In this document: positions 39,403 to 47,796 of the stretch, piece by piece
How the letters are laid out: the number at the start of each line of letters is the position of its first letter
How positions within the stretch are numbered: position 1 is the stretch's first letter
Source of the DNA: Clostridia bacterium
GTDB taxonomy: Bacteria; Bacillota; Clostridia; Oscillospirales; Acutalibacteraceae
Direction of reading: 5' to 3'
Assembly (NCBI GenBank): GCA_017436815.1
Contig: JAFSCI010000001.1
Location: forward strand, 1-56,838
Length of the DNA: 56,838 nt
Position numbers and translations under genes: made by a program
The notes under the pieces: generated by a model
Databases searched by the model: none
Told to the model about the DNA's origin: nothing
What the model saw: only the letters and a program-made list of their open reading frames with translations

Positions 39403-41100
39403 ATGCTGCATTTAATACCCAAAGTAAAAACCTTAAAAATAAACGACGGTTTTTTATCTGAAAATACCGTTTTTATCAGCACTGATTTTAAAGACGAGCG
39501 CCTGAATATTGCCGCAAAAAATCTACCTCAAAGCGCTGACGGTGTACAGGTAGAATTTAATATTCAAAACCAAGACAGCGAGCTTTACGAAATTACAATA
39601 AAGGAAGATTTAATTTCGGTTAATGCCGCTTGCGTTGTCGCTGCGTTTTATGCAATTCAGACCCTGCGCCAGATTTTTACCCACAGTAAAATTCCCTGCC
39701 TTTACATAAAAGACTGGCCCGATTTAAAATACCGCGGCTTTTATCACGATGCAACAAGAGGCCGAATTTTGAACCTTAATACCGCCAAAAAGCTGATAGA
39801 TACTATGGCTTATTATAAGCTTAATTCCTTGCAGCTTTACGTAGAGCACGTTTACGAGTTCAAAGAGCTTCAAGAGCTGAATAAAACTACAGGCTATTTA
39901 ACCAAAGAGGAACTTAGTCAGATAGATTTATATGCAAAGCAAAATTTTATAGATTTTATTCCGTCTCTTTCTACCTTTGGCCATATGTACGAAATATTGG
40001 AGCAAGAGCCGTTTAAGGATTTGCGGGTTTTGCAGAAAAACTTCAAAAACTACCTCTTCGCCCGTATGATGCACCACACAATAAACCCCGAAAAGCCGCA
40101 GAGTATACAGCTTGTTAAAAGCTTAATAGACCAGTATGCCCCTTGCTTTTCGTCGGAGTATTTTAACATTTGCTGCGATGAAACCTTTGACCTTAAAAAC
40201 TACAAGGGCAAGACCGATTCCAAAACGCTTTATATCCAGTTTGTAAAGCAAATTATTGCCCACGTAAAGCAAAAGGGCAAAAAGGTTATGATGTGGGCCG
40301 ATATTTTGCTCGAATACCCCGAGCTTATTGAGCAAATAGATGATGACATTTACTTTTTAAACTGGGAGTACGAGCCCGAACCCAATGAACAAAAAATCAT
40401 TAAGTTCAAAAATTTAGGTCGCACTCAAATTGTCTGCCCGGGCACTTGGTCCTGGTACCGCTTCTGCGAGAGGGTAGAGTGGGAAGAGCAGAATATTTCA
40501 AATATGGCAAACTATGCCTATAACCACGGCGCTTTTGGTATGCTTAATACCAACTGGGGCGATTTTGGTCATCCCGCACCTGTTCAGCTCGCACTTTACG
40601 GTATGGTGCTTGGCGCCGCAAAATCCTGGGAGCATAGCACCGAGCTTAATAATACTTACTTTGCCGCCGTTGACCACTTATTATACAAACAAGACGGCGC
40701 AGTGGCCATTTTAAAGCAGCTCAGCCTCTACCACTCAAAGCTCGAGTGGCGCGATTTTGTTGCGGTTAAGGTGGCTTTTCAGTACGGTGACAAGCCTGAG
40801 ATTAAACTTTCCGAGCAAGATGTAAAGGATATTCAAAACGAATATAAAGATATAATGTCCAAAATAAACGCGCTACCGAAAAACGAATTTTTGTCTTGTA
40901 TGGCTCTGTCTGCCAAGGCGGTTCTGGTTATTGCAGAAATCACAGCGCGCATTGCAGGGTATAATATTGAGCGTATTACGAGTACAAGTGAGTTTTTATC
41001 TGAATACTCAAAACAGTGGCTTGCCCAGAGCAAAGAAAAAGAACTGTTCCTGGTAACCGAAGTTTTTGAAATTTTAGAGGCAAAATCAAAGGAGATATAA
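39403..41100 (+). CDS. Family 20 glycoside hydrolase-like beta-N-acetylhexosaminidase (565 aa)
   Basis: An N-terminal GH20b-like domain (about 1-95) with CVVAAFYAIQTLRQIF precedes the TIM barrel, which starts at LKYRGFYHDATRG. The catalytic Asp-Glu pair is D259-E260 in FNICCDETFDL; W302 or so in MMWADIL and W in LNTNWGDFG are typical. The protein has no signal peptide, so it should cleave oligosaccharides after uptake, releasing GlcNAc or GalNAc-type sugars. ATG 39403 follows GAGGTG; the GTG at 39394 lies inside it. The HAD gene starts on the next base after its stop. Confidence 0.85.
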   Translation: MLHLIPKVKTLKINDGFLSENTVFISTDFKDERLNIAAKNLPQSADGVQVEFNIQNQDSELYEITIKEDLISVNAACVVAAFYAIQTLRQIFTHSKIPCLYIKDWPDLKYRGFYHDATRGRILNLNTAKKLIDTMAYYKLNSLQLYVEHVYEFKELQELNKTTGYLTKEELSQIDLYAKQNFIDFIPSLSTFGHMYEILEQEPFKDLRVLQKNFKNYLFARMMHHTINPEKPQSIQLVKSLIDQYAPCFSSEYFNICCDETFDLKNYKGKTDSKTLYIQFVKQIIAHVKQKGKKVMMWADILLEYPELIEQIDDDIYFLNWEYEPEPNEQKIIKFKNLGRTQIVCPGTWSWYRFCERVEWEEQNISNMANYAYNHGAFGMLNTNWGDFGHPAPVQLALYGMVLGAAKSWEHSTELNNTYFAAVDHLLYKQDGAVAILKQLSLYHSKLEWRDFVAVKVAFQYGDKPEIKLSEQDVKDIQNEYKDIMSKINALPKNEFLSCMALSAKAVLVIAEITARIAGYNIERITSTSEFLSEYSKQWLAQSKEKELFLVTEVFEILEAKSKEI

Positions 41101-41742
41101 ATGTTCAATGTAATTTTCGATATGGACGGCACTCTTTTAGATACCCAGCGCATTTTTATTGACGCCTGGGACTATGCGGGTGAAAAACAGGGCATAGAAA
41201 ACCTGGGCGCACATATTCCAAACGTTTGCGGAATGGGAGAGCCCGACTGGACGGCATATTTGGTAGAAAATTTTAAAGAGCTTGATATTTTAAAGTTTAA
41301 AACCGATGCCCATACCTTTATTGTAGACCACCTGGAAGTAAAATTCAAAAAGGGCGCAAAAGAACTGCTGGAGTTTTTAAAGCAAAACGGCATAAAAATG
41401 GCCATTGCCTCGGGCTCGAACACACAGGTTGTAAAGCATCACTTAGGCGTGGTAGAGGCTGATGATTACTTTTTGGCCGTTCTTGGCGGCGAGACTGTTG
41501 AAAACAGCAAGCCCGCACCCGATATTTTTCTTAAAGCCGCTCAGGCAATAGACGCAAACCCTGCCGACTGCTTTGTAATAGAGGATTCCGAAAACGGCAT
41601 AAGAGCCGGCAAGGCGGCAGGTATGCAGTGCATAGGCGTGCCCGACATTGTACAGTTTAAAGCCGAGGTTAAAGATATGTGCTGCGCATATGTAGACTCG
41701 CTTTTAGACGTTATAGATGTTTTTAAACAAAAACTGAATTAA
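41101..41742 (+). CDS. HAD phosphatase, beta-phosphoglucomutase-like (213 aa)
   Basis: Motifs FDMDGTLLDT (nucleophile Asp and acid Asp), ASGS, the lysine in NSKPAPDIF and VIEDSENGIRAGKAAGM mark the PGMB/Gph group with a C1 helical cap. It sits directly behind the GH20 gene with the ribosome site AAAGGAG inside that gene, so the two are coupled. Likely a sugar-phosphate phosphatase or mutase of the same pathway; substrate unknown. A bidirectional terminator lies at 41824-41861. Confidence 0.9.
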   Translation: MFNVIFDMDGTLLDTQRIFIDAWDYAGEKQGIENLGAHIPNVCGMGEPDWTAYLVENFKELDILKFKTDAHTFIVDHLEVKFKKGAKELLEFLKQNGIKMAIASGSNTQVVKHHLGVVEADDYFLAVLGGETVENSKPAPDIFLKAAQAIDANPADCFVIEDSENGIRAGKAAGMQCIGVPDIVQFKAEVKDMCCAYVDSLLDVIDVFKQKLN

Positions 41743-41774
41743 ATAAAACATATATAAATTATATTGAATGCGTA

Positions 41775-41797
41775 GGGGAGGGGCTCTGTCCCCTCCC
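41775..41797. repeat. REP-like palindrome
   Basis: GGGAGGGG-CTCTGT-CCCCTCCC (41776-41797) inside a CGTAGGGGAGG context, as in extragenic palindromes common in clostridial genomes. Only one copy was found here. Confidence 0.45.
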
Positions 41798-41823
41798 GTA
41801 AAACCATATGTACCTTAAACGAT

Positions 41824-41861
41824 AAACCACCCATTAGGGCATTTGTCCTAATGGGTGGTTT
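41824..41861. terminator. Bidirectional terminator between convergent genes
   Basis: A perfect 15-bp stem with arms AAACCACCCATTAGG (41824-41838) and complement (41847-41861). It serves the HAD gene (plus) and the leucine-rich-repeat gene (minus). Confidence 0.85.
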
Positions 41862-41878
41862 TAAATTTAAATGTAGGT

Positions 41879-43816
41879 TTATGCTATCGGTACTAATGTT
41901 TCATTAGTTATTCTTGCTGCAGAGGAATGTAGATATTTGTCTACGTAACTGCCTGATGGATAGTAAATTGCAGCTTCGGTCGGGTATGTTAAGCCGGAGT
42001 TAATTCGGGTAATGGAACCGGGTAATGTAATGCTCTTTAATGCTGTGAAGCCGAATGCATAGCTGGAGATGTAATCAACACCCTCTTCTACTACAACCGT
42101 TTCAAGCTTTGAACAGCCACGGAATGCGTAAGCATAAACCGTCTTAACGTTACCGGGGATTGTTACGGAAGGCAGGTTATTACAGAACGAGAACGCTAAC
42201 TGGCCAATAGTCTGTTCACCTGTACCGAATGTGAGTACCTTTAACATATTGTTGTTTCTGAATGACTCAACACCGATTTTAGTGATAGTGTTCGGGAACG
42301 TGATTTTACCAATTCTCTGTTGGTAAAATGCATAGTCACCGATTGTTTTAGCCTTTGAGCCTGCCATAAATCTAAGGGTTGTAATACCCTTGTTATTTGC
42401 AACGTCAGATGCTTTGTAGAACGCGTAGGTCGGAATATTCTCGGCAGTCTCGTAAATTCTTACCTCGTTTATGCCTGTGCAACCCATAAACGATGGTGTA
42501 TTTATATTACCTGCCGCACCGCTTGCGAGTTTTACGGGGTACCAGTCAACACGTTTTATAGACGTGCAGTTTTGGAATGCGCCGGCTCCCAGCTCTGTAA
42601 CGCTTGCGGGAATAACTACTCTGTTGCCCGCACCCGTAGAACCAAGAGCGGTACAGTTTGCAAAAGCAGTACCCTTAATGGACTGTACATTTGCAAGGTC
42701 AATTTCTGTAAGAGTTTTTACACCGTTAAATGCAGATACACCAATGGTTTTTAAAGTGCTTGGGAATACTACTTTTTCGAGCTTTGTGCCGCCAAATGCG
42801 TAGGTGCCAATTGACTCTAAACCTTCATTAAACGTAACATTTGTTAACTTTGAGCAACCACGGAATGCATTTTCGCTTATTGTTTTAACTGAGCTGGGTA
42901 TTGTAATGTTTGTTAGAGATTTGCAACCATAAAATGCAGAATCACCTATGCTTGTTATACTTTCCGGCAATGTTACATTTGTTAGATTAGAACAATTACG
43001 AAATGTTTCATCACTAATGCTGGTGATGCCATTTGGTATAATAATGCTTGTGAGCGCAGAGCACTCTTCAAAAGCTGAACTACCAATACTTACTACACTT
43101 TCGGGTATAGTGATTCTTGTCAATACAGAGCAACCATTGAATGCAGCGGGACCAATGCTTGTTAAATTGTTAGATAGCGTAATATTCGTTAGTGATTCAC
43201 AGGCTGAAAATGCCGAACTACTAATGCTTGTTACACTGTTCGGTATATTAATGTTTGTGAGTTTGTAGCACAAACCAAACGCAGAATGTTCTATGCTTGT
43301 TATACCTTCCGGTAACATTACGCTTGTTAAATTAGTACAATATTCAAAAGTGCGCTCATTTATGCTAGTTACTCCGTTTGGAACCGTAATGCTTGTGAGT
43401 GAATGGCAACTATCAAATGCCGAACTGCCAATGCTGGTTACACTATTTGGTATTGTAATATTTGCTAAAGATGAACAGCCATAAAATGCAGAATCACCTA
43501 TGTTTGTTATACTATTCGGTATTGTAATATCTGTGAGATTTGGACAATCATAAAACGCATAAGCGCCTATTCGGGTTACACCATTGCTTATAACAACTTT
43601 GGTTATATCTTTACCAAACGGTCGGTACCCCCACCATGTATAATCACCCATTTCACCATTACCGGAAATCGTGAGGACTGTGCCGTCAAGCGTCCAGGTG
43701 CAGTCCCCTGTTGTGCCACTTGTCTCGGTTGCTGCACTGGCAGTAGAGGTGAATGCTGTTATTAAGCCAATTACCAATACTAAAAAAATTAAAAACGATG
43801 CTATTTTTTTAAACAT
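41879..43816 (-). CDS. BspA-like leucine-rich-repeat surface protein (645 aa)
   Basis: A Sec signal peptide (FKKIASFLIFLVLVIGLITAF, cleavage after ASA near residue 28) is followed by a short beta domain (WTLDGTVLTISGNGEMGDY) and then about 20 LRR_5 repeats of roughly 23 residues (consensus LTNITIPNSVTSIGDSAFYGC). The chain ends soon after the last repeat, with no LPXTG or SLH anchor, so it is secreted or held otherwise. The central repeats (about 42830-43570) are also near-identical at DNA level and could recombine. GGAGGAG precedes the ATG. Its promoter carries two operator-like sites for the divergent Xre gene. Confidence 0.92.
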   Translation of the reverse strand: MFKKIASFLIFLVLVIGLITAFTSTASAATETSGTTGDCTWTLDGTVLTISGNGEMGDYTWWGYRPFGKDITKVVISNGVTRIGAYAFYDCPNLTDITIPNSITNIGDSAFYGCSSLANITIPNSVTSIGSSAFDSCHSLTSITVPNGVTSINERTFEYCTNLTSVMLPEGITSIEHSAFGLCYKLTNINIPNSVTSISSSAFSACESLTNITLSNNLTSIGPAAFNGCSVLTRITIPESVVSIGSSAFEECSALTSIIIPNGITSISDETFRNCSNLTNVTLPESITSIGDSAFYGCKSLTNITIPSSVKTISENAFRGCSKLTNVTFNEGLESIGTYAFGGTKLEKVVFPSTLKTIGVSAFNGVKTLTEIDLANVQSIKGTAFANCTALGSTGAGNRVVIPASVTELGAGAFQNCTSIKRVDWYPVKLASGAAGNINTPSFMGCTGINEVRIYETAENIPTYAFYKASDVANNKGITTLRFMAGSKAKTIGDYAFYQQRIGKITFPNTITKIGVESFRNNNMLKVLTFGTGEQTIGQLAFSFCNNLPSVTIPGNVKTVYAYAFRGCSKLETVVVEEGVDYISSYAFGFTALKSITLPGSITRINSGLTYPTEAAIYYPSGSYVDKYLHSSAARITNETLVPIA

Positions 43817-43839
43817 TTTTTATCTCCTCCGAAAATTTC

Positions 43840-43909
43840 ATAACCAAATGGTTATAATTTTATAGTATTATAATCTGTTTGTGCTACATTGTCAATACCA
43901 AATGGTTAT
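43840..43909 (-). promoter_or_regulatory. Consensus promoter flanked by two Xre operator dyads
   Basis: On the minus strand TTGACA (43895-43890) and TATAAT (43872-43867) are 17 bp apart, driving the LRR gene. ATAACCAAATGGTTAT (43840-43855, 7-bp arms) lies just downstream of the start point and AATACCAAATGGTTAT (43894-43909) overlaps the -35. A half site, ATAACCATTAT, occurs at 44105 before the Xre gene. Confidence 0.8.
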
Positions 43910-43922
43910 AATGACTGTAGTT

Positions 43923-44099
43923 TGTCGAAACGCTTTAAAGCGCTTCGACAGGCCGATTTTATCGGCTTTGCACAAATAAATTTTCAAAAATTTATTTGTG
44001 CACAACACTCATTGCAATGGATATAGTCAAATTTTCAATGAAAATTTGCTTCCAAATCAAAGATTTGGTGTCGAAACAGTAATTTTTTACTGTTTCGAC
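43923..44099. repeat. Array of seven consecutive hairpins
   Basis: The gene-free stretch 43817-44132 holds, besides the operators, palindromes almost end to end: 43923-43950 (28 nt, no loop), 43952-43966, 43970-44001 (15-bp arms, 2-nt loop), 44010-44019, 44028-44048, 44052-44068 and 44070-44099 (13-bp arms). The first and last share the outer arm GTCGAAAC. Stems differ in sequence, so this is not a simple tandem repeat. Confidence 0.75.
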
Positions 44100-44132
44100 T
44101 AAGTATAACCATTATGAAATGAGGGCAAAAAA

Positions 44133-44357
44133 ATGGACAATTATTATCCACGACTTAAGGATTTAAGGGAAGATGCTGATTTGTCGCAAGAGCAGGTGGC
44201 AGAGCTTTTAAATATGAAACAACCCCAATACAGTAGGTACGAGAGAGGTCTGCGTGACATACCGACCGACGTGCTTATAAGACTTGCTTTATTTTATAAA
44301 ACCTCAACCGATTATATTTTAGGACTAACGAACGATTCAAAACCATATAAAGAGTGA
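44133..44357 (+). CDS. Small Xre-family repressor (74 aa)
   Basis: Cro/CI-type HTH: RLKDLREDADLSQEQVAELL, recognition helix around KQPQYSRYERGLRDIP, then the common C-terminal FYKTSTDYILGLTND. A GAGGG ribosome site precedes the ATG. Divergent from the LRR surface protein gene and separated from it by operator dyads and the hairpin array, so it probably represses that gene; a half site close to its own start suggests autoregulation. Third such Xre/target pair in the window. Confidence 0.9.
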   Translation: MDNYYPRLKDLREDADLSQEQVAELLNMKQPQYSRYERGLRDIPTDVLIRLALFYKTSTDYILGLTNDSKPYKE

Positions 44358-44360
44358 AAA

Positions 44361-44391
44361 AACCGCCCGAAGCGTTATGCTTCGGGCGGTT
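44361..44391 (-). terminator. Terminator for the NhaC gene
   Basis: Arms AACCGCCCGAAGC and complement (44361-44373, 44379-44391), loop GTTAT. A run of six A precedes it on the plus strand, giving a T tract on the minus strand; it may also slow the Xre transcript. Confidence 0.85.
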
Positions 44392-44414
44392 GTAGTTTTA
44401 TTTAGTTTGGTGTT

Positions 44415-46031
44415 TTACTTATTCTTTGTTATTGCTTTAATAGCAAAGAGTACGCCGAGCATTAGAGCAATAGCAACGGGGAGTAAGATATATGCGCTCT
44501 GAACAAATGCTGCGAGAACGTATACTACAAACGAGGTTATAGCAACTGTTATAGCGTAAGGCAGCTGGGTCGATACGTGGTTAACGTGGTTAGACTGGCT
44601 ACCTGCAGAGGACATAATTGTTGTGTCCGAAATCGGCGAGCAGTGGTCACCGCAAACAGCACCTGCAAGGCAGGCCGAAACGCCGATTATGAGTAACTCG
44701 CTCGAGGGGTCGAATATAGCGGTAACTATAGGAATAAGTATACCGAAGGTACCCCAGGAAGTACCTGTAGAGAATGCGAGTACGCAAGCTACAAGGAAGA
44801 TAATTGCGGGCAGGAAGTTTGCAAGACCTGCAGCGGCCGAGTCCATAAGAGCCTCAACAAATTCTGCAGCGCCGAGTAAGCCTGTCATATTCTTTAAAGC
44901 GGTTGCAAAGGTTAAGATTAAAATTGCGGGAACCATTGCAATAAAGCCCTTGGGAATACATTCCATAGCCTCTTTAAAAGTAACGACTCTTCTTGCAATA
45001 AGGTAGATAATTGTAACAATTAAGGCTACCAAAGCGCCCCAGGGAAGACCTACGGTTGCATCGGTATTACCGAATGCTGTAACGAAGTCGTCGCCTGCGA
45101 AGAAGCCGCCAACGTAAAGAAGACCTAAAACTGATAAAACAACTAAAACTATAACCGGTAAGATAAGGTCAATAACTCTGCCCTTGGGGTTAGAATCATC
45201 ACCGTCTACAGAGTCGGCAAATTCTTCAGCGCCGCTTGTGAACAGGTCACCGTTTGCAGCGTTGCGCTCGTGTAATTTCATCGGGCCGTAATCAAACTTC
45301 ATTAAGGTTAAGGCAATTACAAATACTATCATAAGTAATGAATAGAAGTTGTAGGGAATAGCCTTAATAAACAGTTCGATACCCGAGAAGCCTGTGCCCT
45401 CGGTAAACTCCGAAACGGCAGCAGCCCAGGATGAAACGGGAGCTATCATACAAATAGGAGCTGCAGTTGCATCTATAATAAATGCGAACTTTGCGCGTGA
45501 GATTTTGTGGCTATCGGTAACAGGGCGCATAACGCTACCAACGGTTAAGCAGTTAAAGTAGTCGTCAATAAAGATTAAAACGCCAAGTGCAAAGGTAGCC
45601 AGCGCTGCGCCAACCTTCGATTTTATATGTACCTTCGCCCAACGGCCGAATGCTGCCGAGCCGCCTGCCTTGTTTATAAGGGCAACGACTGCACCTAAAA
45701 TAACAAGGAAAATAAAGATACCGGCTGTGCCCGAAACGGCTGAGATTAAACCTTCGTTAACTACGTTATCGAGCGCTTTAACGGGGTTAAAGTTTGCCGA
45801 GAGCAAGCCGCCCAGAACAATACCTATAAATAAAGAAGAATAAACCTCTTTAGTTATAAGCGCAAGGACAATAGCAACAATAGGCGGAACGAGTGCCCAA
45901 TACGTTGCAAAAAACTTTGAGACTTCTTCTACAGCCTCGCCGTCTGTTGCAAATGCGGCTAACGGCATTACGCATATCAGCGCAAAAACACATGCAACAA
46001 TCAGCAGATTTTTCTTGCTAAGAATTTTCAT
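44415..46031 (-). CDS. NhaC-family Na+/H+ antiporter (538 aa)
   Basis: About 12-14 hydrophobic helices with family motifs FIDDYFNCLTVGSVMRPVTD and, near the C-terminus, STGTSWGTFGILIPI and GAVCGDHCSPISDTTIMSS. Members exchange Na+ for H+ or malate/lactate at the cytoplasmic membrane. The first helix looks like a signal peptide (KILSKKNLLIVACVFALICV, then AFATDG), probably leaving the next residues outside. GGAGGAG before the ATG at 46031 sets the start; the frame to 46094 is not supported. Single-gene transcript with its own terminator. Confidence 0.92.
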   Translation of the reverse strand: MKILSKKNLLIVACVFALICVMPLAAFATDGEAVEEVSKFFATYWALVPPIVAIVLALITKEVYSSLFIGIVLGGLLSANFNPVKALDNVVNEGLISAVSGTAGIFIFLVILGAVVALINKAGGSAAFGRWAKVHIKSKVGAALATFALGVLIFIDDYFNCLTVGSVMRPVTDSHKISRAKFAFIIDATAAPICMIAPVSSWAAAVSEFTEGTGFSGIELFIKAIPYNFYSLLMIVFVIALTLMKFDYGPMKLHERNAANGDLFTSGAEEFADSVDGDDSNPKGRVIDLILPVIVLVVLSVLGLLYVGGFFAGDDFVTAFGNTDATVGLPWGALVALIVTIIYLIARRVVTFKEAMECIPKGFIAMVPAILILTFATALKNMTGLLGAAEFVEALMDSAAAGLANFLPAIIFLVACVLAFSTGTSWGTFGILIPIVTAIFDPSSELLIIGVSACLAGAVCGDHCSPISDTTIMSSAGSQSNHVNHVSTQLPYAITVAITSFVVYVLAAFVQSAYILLPVAIALMLGVLFAIKAITKNK

Positions 46032-46174
46032 ATTTTTTCTCCTCCTTGGATACTTAAAACAAAAGGCATAAGAACTAATAAGTGCCCATGCCAAAAAGTT
46101 TTAAATTTCCATTTTTACAAAATTTATGTTAACACAGTATATAGATTATTGTCAACATTTTTTTACAATATATA

Positions 46175-46978
46175 TTATTTTTCACCCAGCAGCTTTAAAG
46201 CGTTGTCGCAGTGGATTTTTTTAAGCTCGTTTTCGCTTAAATTTAACGAGTCGAGCATTCTAAGCTCCATATCTGCGGTGTGCCAGGGGCAGTCTGTGCC
46301 GAAAAGAATTTTATCGCAGCCGTGCTTTTCGATTATTTTTTCCAAATAATACTTTGGCATTGAAGAATAAGAGAAGGCCGTATCAAAATAAATATCGGTA
46401 CCGCAGAGCTTATCGACAACCTCTTTGCTGCAGTTTAGTCCTCCCATATGGGCCGCAACAACGGGGGAGTCGAACCAGGAAAACGCTTTTAGCATACTGC
46501 CCGGCTCTGCTTTATAGGGTGGCGGAAAGCCGTAGTCGAGCCCCGCATGAAAAACGGTTATAAGACCCAGAGATGATATTTTTTTATAGATCGGCTTTAA
46601 TTTTTCATCATCTACAAAAAAGCCCTGGTAATCGGGGTGGAGCTTTACACCCTTTAGTCCTAAGTGCTTTATACGCTCTAATTCCTCAAGCGCGTTATCT
46701 GCAAACGGGAAAACCGAGCCAAAGGCGATTATATTTTCGTCCTCGTTTATTTTTGCCGCAAAATCGTTTACGCTTTGCATCTGGTGGGCATTGGTTGCAA
46801 TATTTAAGACAACCGCTCTGTCTACGCCCGTGTCGGCCATTACCTGTTTTAAGCCGGCTAACGTACCGTCTGTGTGATTTTTTAGTCCGCCCGATACATA
46901 GGTCAGCTTACTTATGGCGTTTTGAGCAATTTTATCGGGAAAACAGTGTGTATGAAAATCTATAAGCACTTTAAACAC
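46175..46978 (-). CDS. Amidohydrolase family 2 TIM-barrel protein (267 aa)
   Basis: DFHTHCFPDK supplies the HxH pair, then GVKLHPDYQG, VFHAG, VVAAHMGG and FGTDCPWH (barrel-end Asp) complete an Amidohydro_2 metal site. Conserved hypothetical metal-dependent hydrolases of this length are frequent in clostridia; the substrate is unknown. It is only distantly related to the two amidohydrolases at 28710 and 29851, lacking their GHSQP motif. The start is uncertain between GTG 46978 and GTG 46969; AAAGG lies just upstream. Confidence 0.82.
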   Translation of the reverse strand: MFKVLIDFHTHCFPDKIAQNAISKLTYVSGGLKNHTDGTLAGLKQVMADTGVDRAVVLNIATNAHQMQSVNDFAAKINEDENIIAFGSVFPFADNALEELERIKHLGLKGVKLHPDYQGFFVDDEKLKPIYKKISSLGLITVFHAGLDYGFPPPYKAEPGSMLKAFSWFDSPVVAAHMGGLNCSKEVVDKLCGTDIYFDTAFSYSSMPKYYLEKIIEKHGCDKILFGTDCPWHTADMELRMLDSLNLSENELKKIHCDNALKLLGEK

Positions 46979-47044
46979 TTGCCTTTCTGATTGCTATTAT
47001 ATAACAGATAAAAAACAATTACAATTATTATCTGCATTAAAGGG

Positions 47045-47072
47045 TTGACAATTCCCATGCAGCAGATATAAA
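47045..47072 (+). promoter_or_regulatory. Promoter of the alpha/beta hydrolase
   Basis: TTGACA (47045-47050), 16 bp, TATAAA (47067-47072), 30 bases before the ATG. Confidence 0.6.
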
Positions 47073-47101
47073 ATTAACTAAAACGAAAAAAGGGTGATAA
47101 T

Positions 47102-47746
47102 ATGTATACAAAGCACACTTTCAAATCTGATAAATTTTTTAATTTTAACTACGTTCAGTATCTGCCCAAAGATTACGATCCGAGCAAAAAATATCCGCTT
47201 GTTTTTTTCTTGCACGGAGCAGGAGAAAGAGGCGACGATTTAGACGTTGCAATGCGCAACGGTTATATGAAGCACGTGCGTGAGAGCGGCAAGGAATATC
47301 CCTTTATTTTTATAGGTCCGCAGTGCCCGTTTGAAAAATACTGGGGTTGCTATACAGAATCTCTTTTAGGATTTTTAGATTACATAATGGAAACTCTGCC
47401 TATTGATGAGGACCGGGTTTACTTAACGGGACTCAGTATGGGCGGTACGGGCACATTTATGCTTGCAATGGCCGCTCCCGACCGCTTTGCAGCACTGGCT
47501 CCCGTTTGCGGTACGGGTATTTACTGGCACGCCTGCGTTATAAGACATATACCTATATATATCTATCACGGCGACTGTGACGATATTGTGCCGCTTTATG
47601 AATCTACAAATATGTTACGGGCGCTAAACAGCGGCGGCGGAACTGCCAAAATCAAGGTTTTGCACGGCGAGGGTCACGGAGCCTGGGAAGCTGCATATTC
47701 GTCGGATGAGCTCTTGGAATGGATGCTAAGTCAAAAACGAAAGTAA
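47102..47746 (+). CDS. Alpha/beta hydrolase, COG4099-like esterase/peptidase (214 aa)
   Basis: Oxyanion-hole motif FFLHGAGERGDD, nucleophile elbow GLSMGGTG (Ser), Asp in YHGDCDDIVP and His in GEGHGAWE give a full catalytic triad. The family (predicted peptidases/phospholipase-like esterases) includes carbohydrate esterases; the substrate is unknown. There is no signal peptide. GGGTGATAAT precedes the ATG. It is the only gene in its transcript and converges on the small membrane protein at 47797. Confidence 0.88.
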   Translation: MYTKHTFKSDKFFNFNYVQYLPKDYDPSKKYPLVFFLHGAGERGDDLDVAMRNGYMKHVRESGKEYPFIFIGPQCPFEKYWGCYTESLLGFLDYIMETLPIDEDRVYLTGLSMGGTGTFMLAMAAPDRFAALAPVCGTGIYWHACVIRHIPIYIYHGDCDDIVPLYESTNMLRALNSGGGTAKIKVLHGEGHGAWEAAYSSDELLEWMLSQKRK

Positions 47747-47752
47747 AACAAA

Positions 47753-47779
47753 AGGACTTGAGAAGTACTCTCAAGTCCT
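47753..47779. terminator. Hairpin terminator between convergent genes
   Basis: Arms AGGACTTGAGA and TCTCAAGTCCT (47753-47763, 47769-47779). The T tract is better on the minus strand (complement of the A-rich 47743-47753), so it mainly ends the small membrane protein gene. Confidence 0.75.
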
Positions 47780-47796
47780 GAAAAGTTTTGTAGCAA

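Noticed and set aside
42830-43570. Regular DNA repeats that could look like a CRISPR array or tandem repeat locus
   Set aside because: The period is about 69 bp and in frame with the 23-residue LRR_5 repeats of the minus-strand surface protein; spacers are not unique.
46354-46965. Two plus-strand frames opposite the amidohydrolase at 46175
   Set aside because: They are antisense to a protein with intact metal motifs, rich in R, L and P as expected for shadows.
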